Positions 15,942 through 15,991 of a DNA stretch of 15,991 bases are shown piece by piece. A model generated the notes under the pieces. It did not search any database. It was given only the letters and a program-made list of their open reading frames with translations, and had not been told where the DNA came from. Origin of the DNA: DASUME01 sp041179425 (GTDB lineage Bacteria > Myxococcota_A > Polyangia > Polyangiales > DASUME01); contig JBEGTL010000131.1 in assembly GCA_041179425.1 (NCBI GenBank), positions 1 through 15,991 of the forward strand, read 5' to 3'. The position numbers and the translations under genes were made by a program. Every line of letters begins with the position of its first letter. Positions within the stretch are counted from its first letter, which is position 1.

Positions 15942-15967
15942 GCGCGCCTCGAGTACACTCGGCGCGC
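15942..15967. terminator. Strong GC-rich hairpin after the oxidoreductase gene
   Basis: GCGCGCC (15942-15948) pairs perfectly with GGCGCGC (15961-15967), and inside it GAG (15951-15953) pairs with CTC (15958-15960) around a four-base loop. A two-base bulge remains. No T-run follows, and an ATG comes eight bases later. It may end the oxidoreductase transcript or lie in the leader of the next gene. TACACT inside the stem could also be a -10 box. Confidence 0.4.
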
Positions 15968-15974
15968 TGCAAAC

Positions 15975-15991
15975 ATGGAATGGGGTGCTCG
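15975..15991 (+). CDS. Possible first codons of a further gene (cut by window end)
   Basis: An ATG at 15975 opens a frame of five full codons (M-E-W-G-A) before the window ends. There is no clear ribosome-binding site. Too short to identify; the only support is the ATG and the position after an intergenic hairpin. Confidence 0.2.

Noticed and set aside
14602..15972. 456-codon minus-strand frame opposite the FAD oxidoreductase
   Set aside because: The plus strand has complete FAD-binding motifs. The minus frame is His/Arg/Ala/Gln-rich shadow sequence.

Overview
The window is very GC-rich, densely coding DNA with strong G/C third-position bias, frequent GTG/TTG starts and tight operons. It holds an ECF sigma factor next to a membrane TPR-like protein, a PD40 lipoprotein and a Pro/Ala/Thr-rich secreted protein. 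It also holds a DUF2914 lipoprotein and a hybrid histidine kinase. This mix suggests a chromosomal segment of a Gram-negative delta-type proteobacterium, probably Myxococcota. That placement is inferred from gene content and style, not from a marker gene.

Layout. (1) 1-2190 is a rearranged signalling area. It starts with the C-terminal tail of a SEC-C-motif protein. After one stop codon, in the same frame, comes a cytosolic hybrid kinase (205-1455) whose 5' side looks like half a receiver domain. On the minus strand lie decayed pieces of an EAL phosphodiesterase (about 1870-2190) and of a receiver (about 1600-1850). (2) 2261-6843 is housekeeping or metabolic: a dCMP-type deaminase (+), a fatty-acid--CoA ligase (-), a DUF3224 protein (+), a nitronate monooxygenase-like flavoenzyme (-) and a DUF2914 lipoprotein (+). 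These alternate in strand, so there are three convergent junctions with very short gaps. Two of the three carry a palindrome or hairpin that includes both stop codons. (3) 10725 down to 6847 (-) is a probable operon: YadG-type ABC ATPase, YadH-type permease, spermidine-synthase-like protein and FliB-like cysteine-rich protein. The first three are overlapped or nearly abutting. (4) 10907-14435 (+) is a divergent operon: a secreted two-part protein, an ECF sigma factor, a single-pass membrane protein with a TPR-like C-terminus and a PD40 beta-propeller lipoprotein. It reads like a cell-envelope sensing and response unit. (5) 14479-15918 (+) is a PYROXD2/CrtI-like FAD oxidoreductase. It is followed by a strong hairpin and the possible first codons of another gene.

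The most interesting parts are the envelope/sigma operon, the FliB-like protein in an ABC-exporter operon with no flagellar gene nearby, and the signalling-domain remnants. No CRISPR array, tRNA, rRNA, insertion sequence or phage module was seen.
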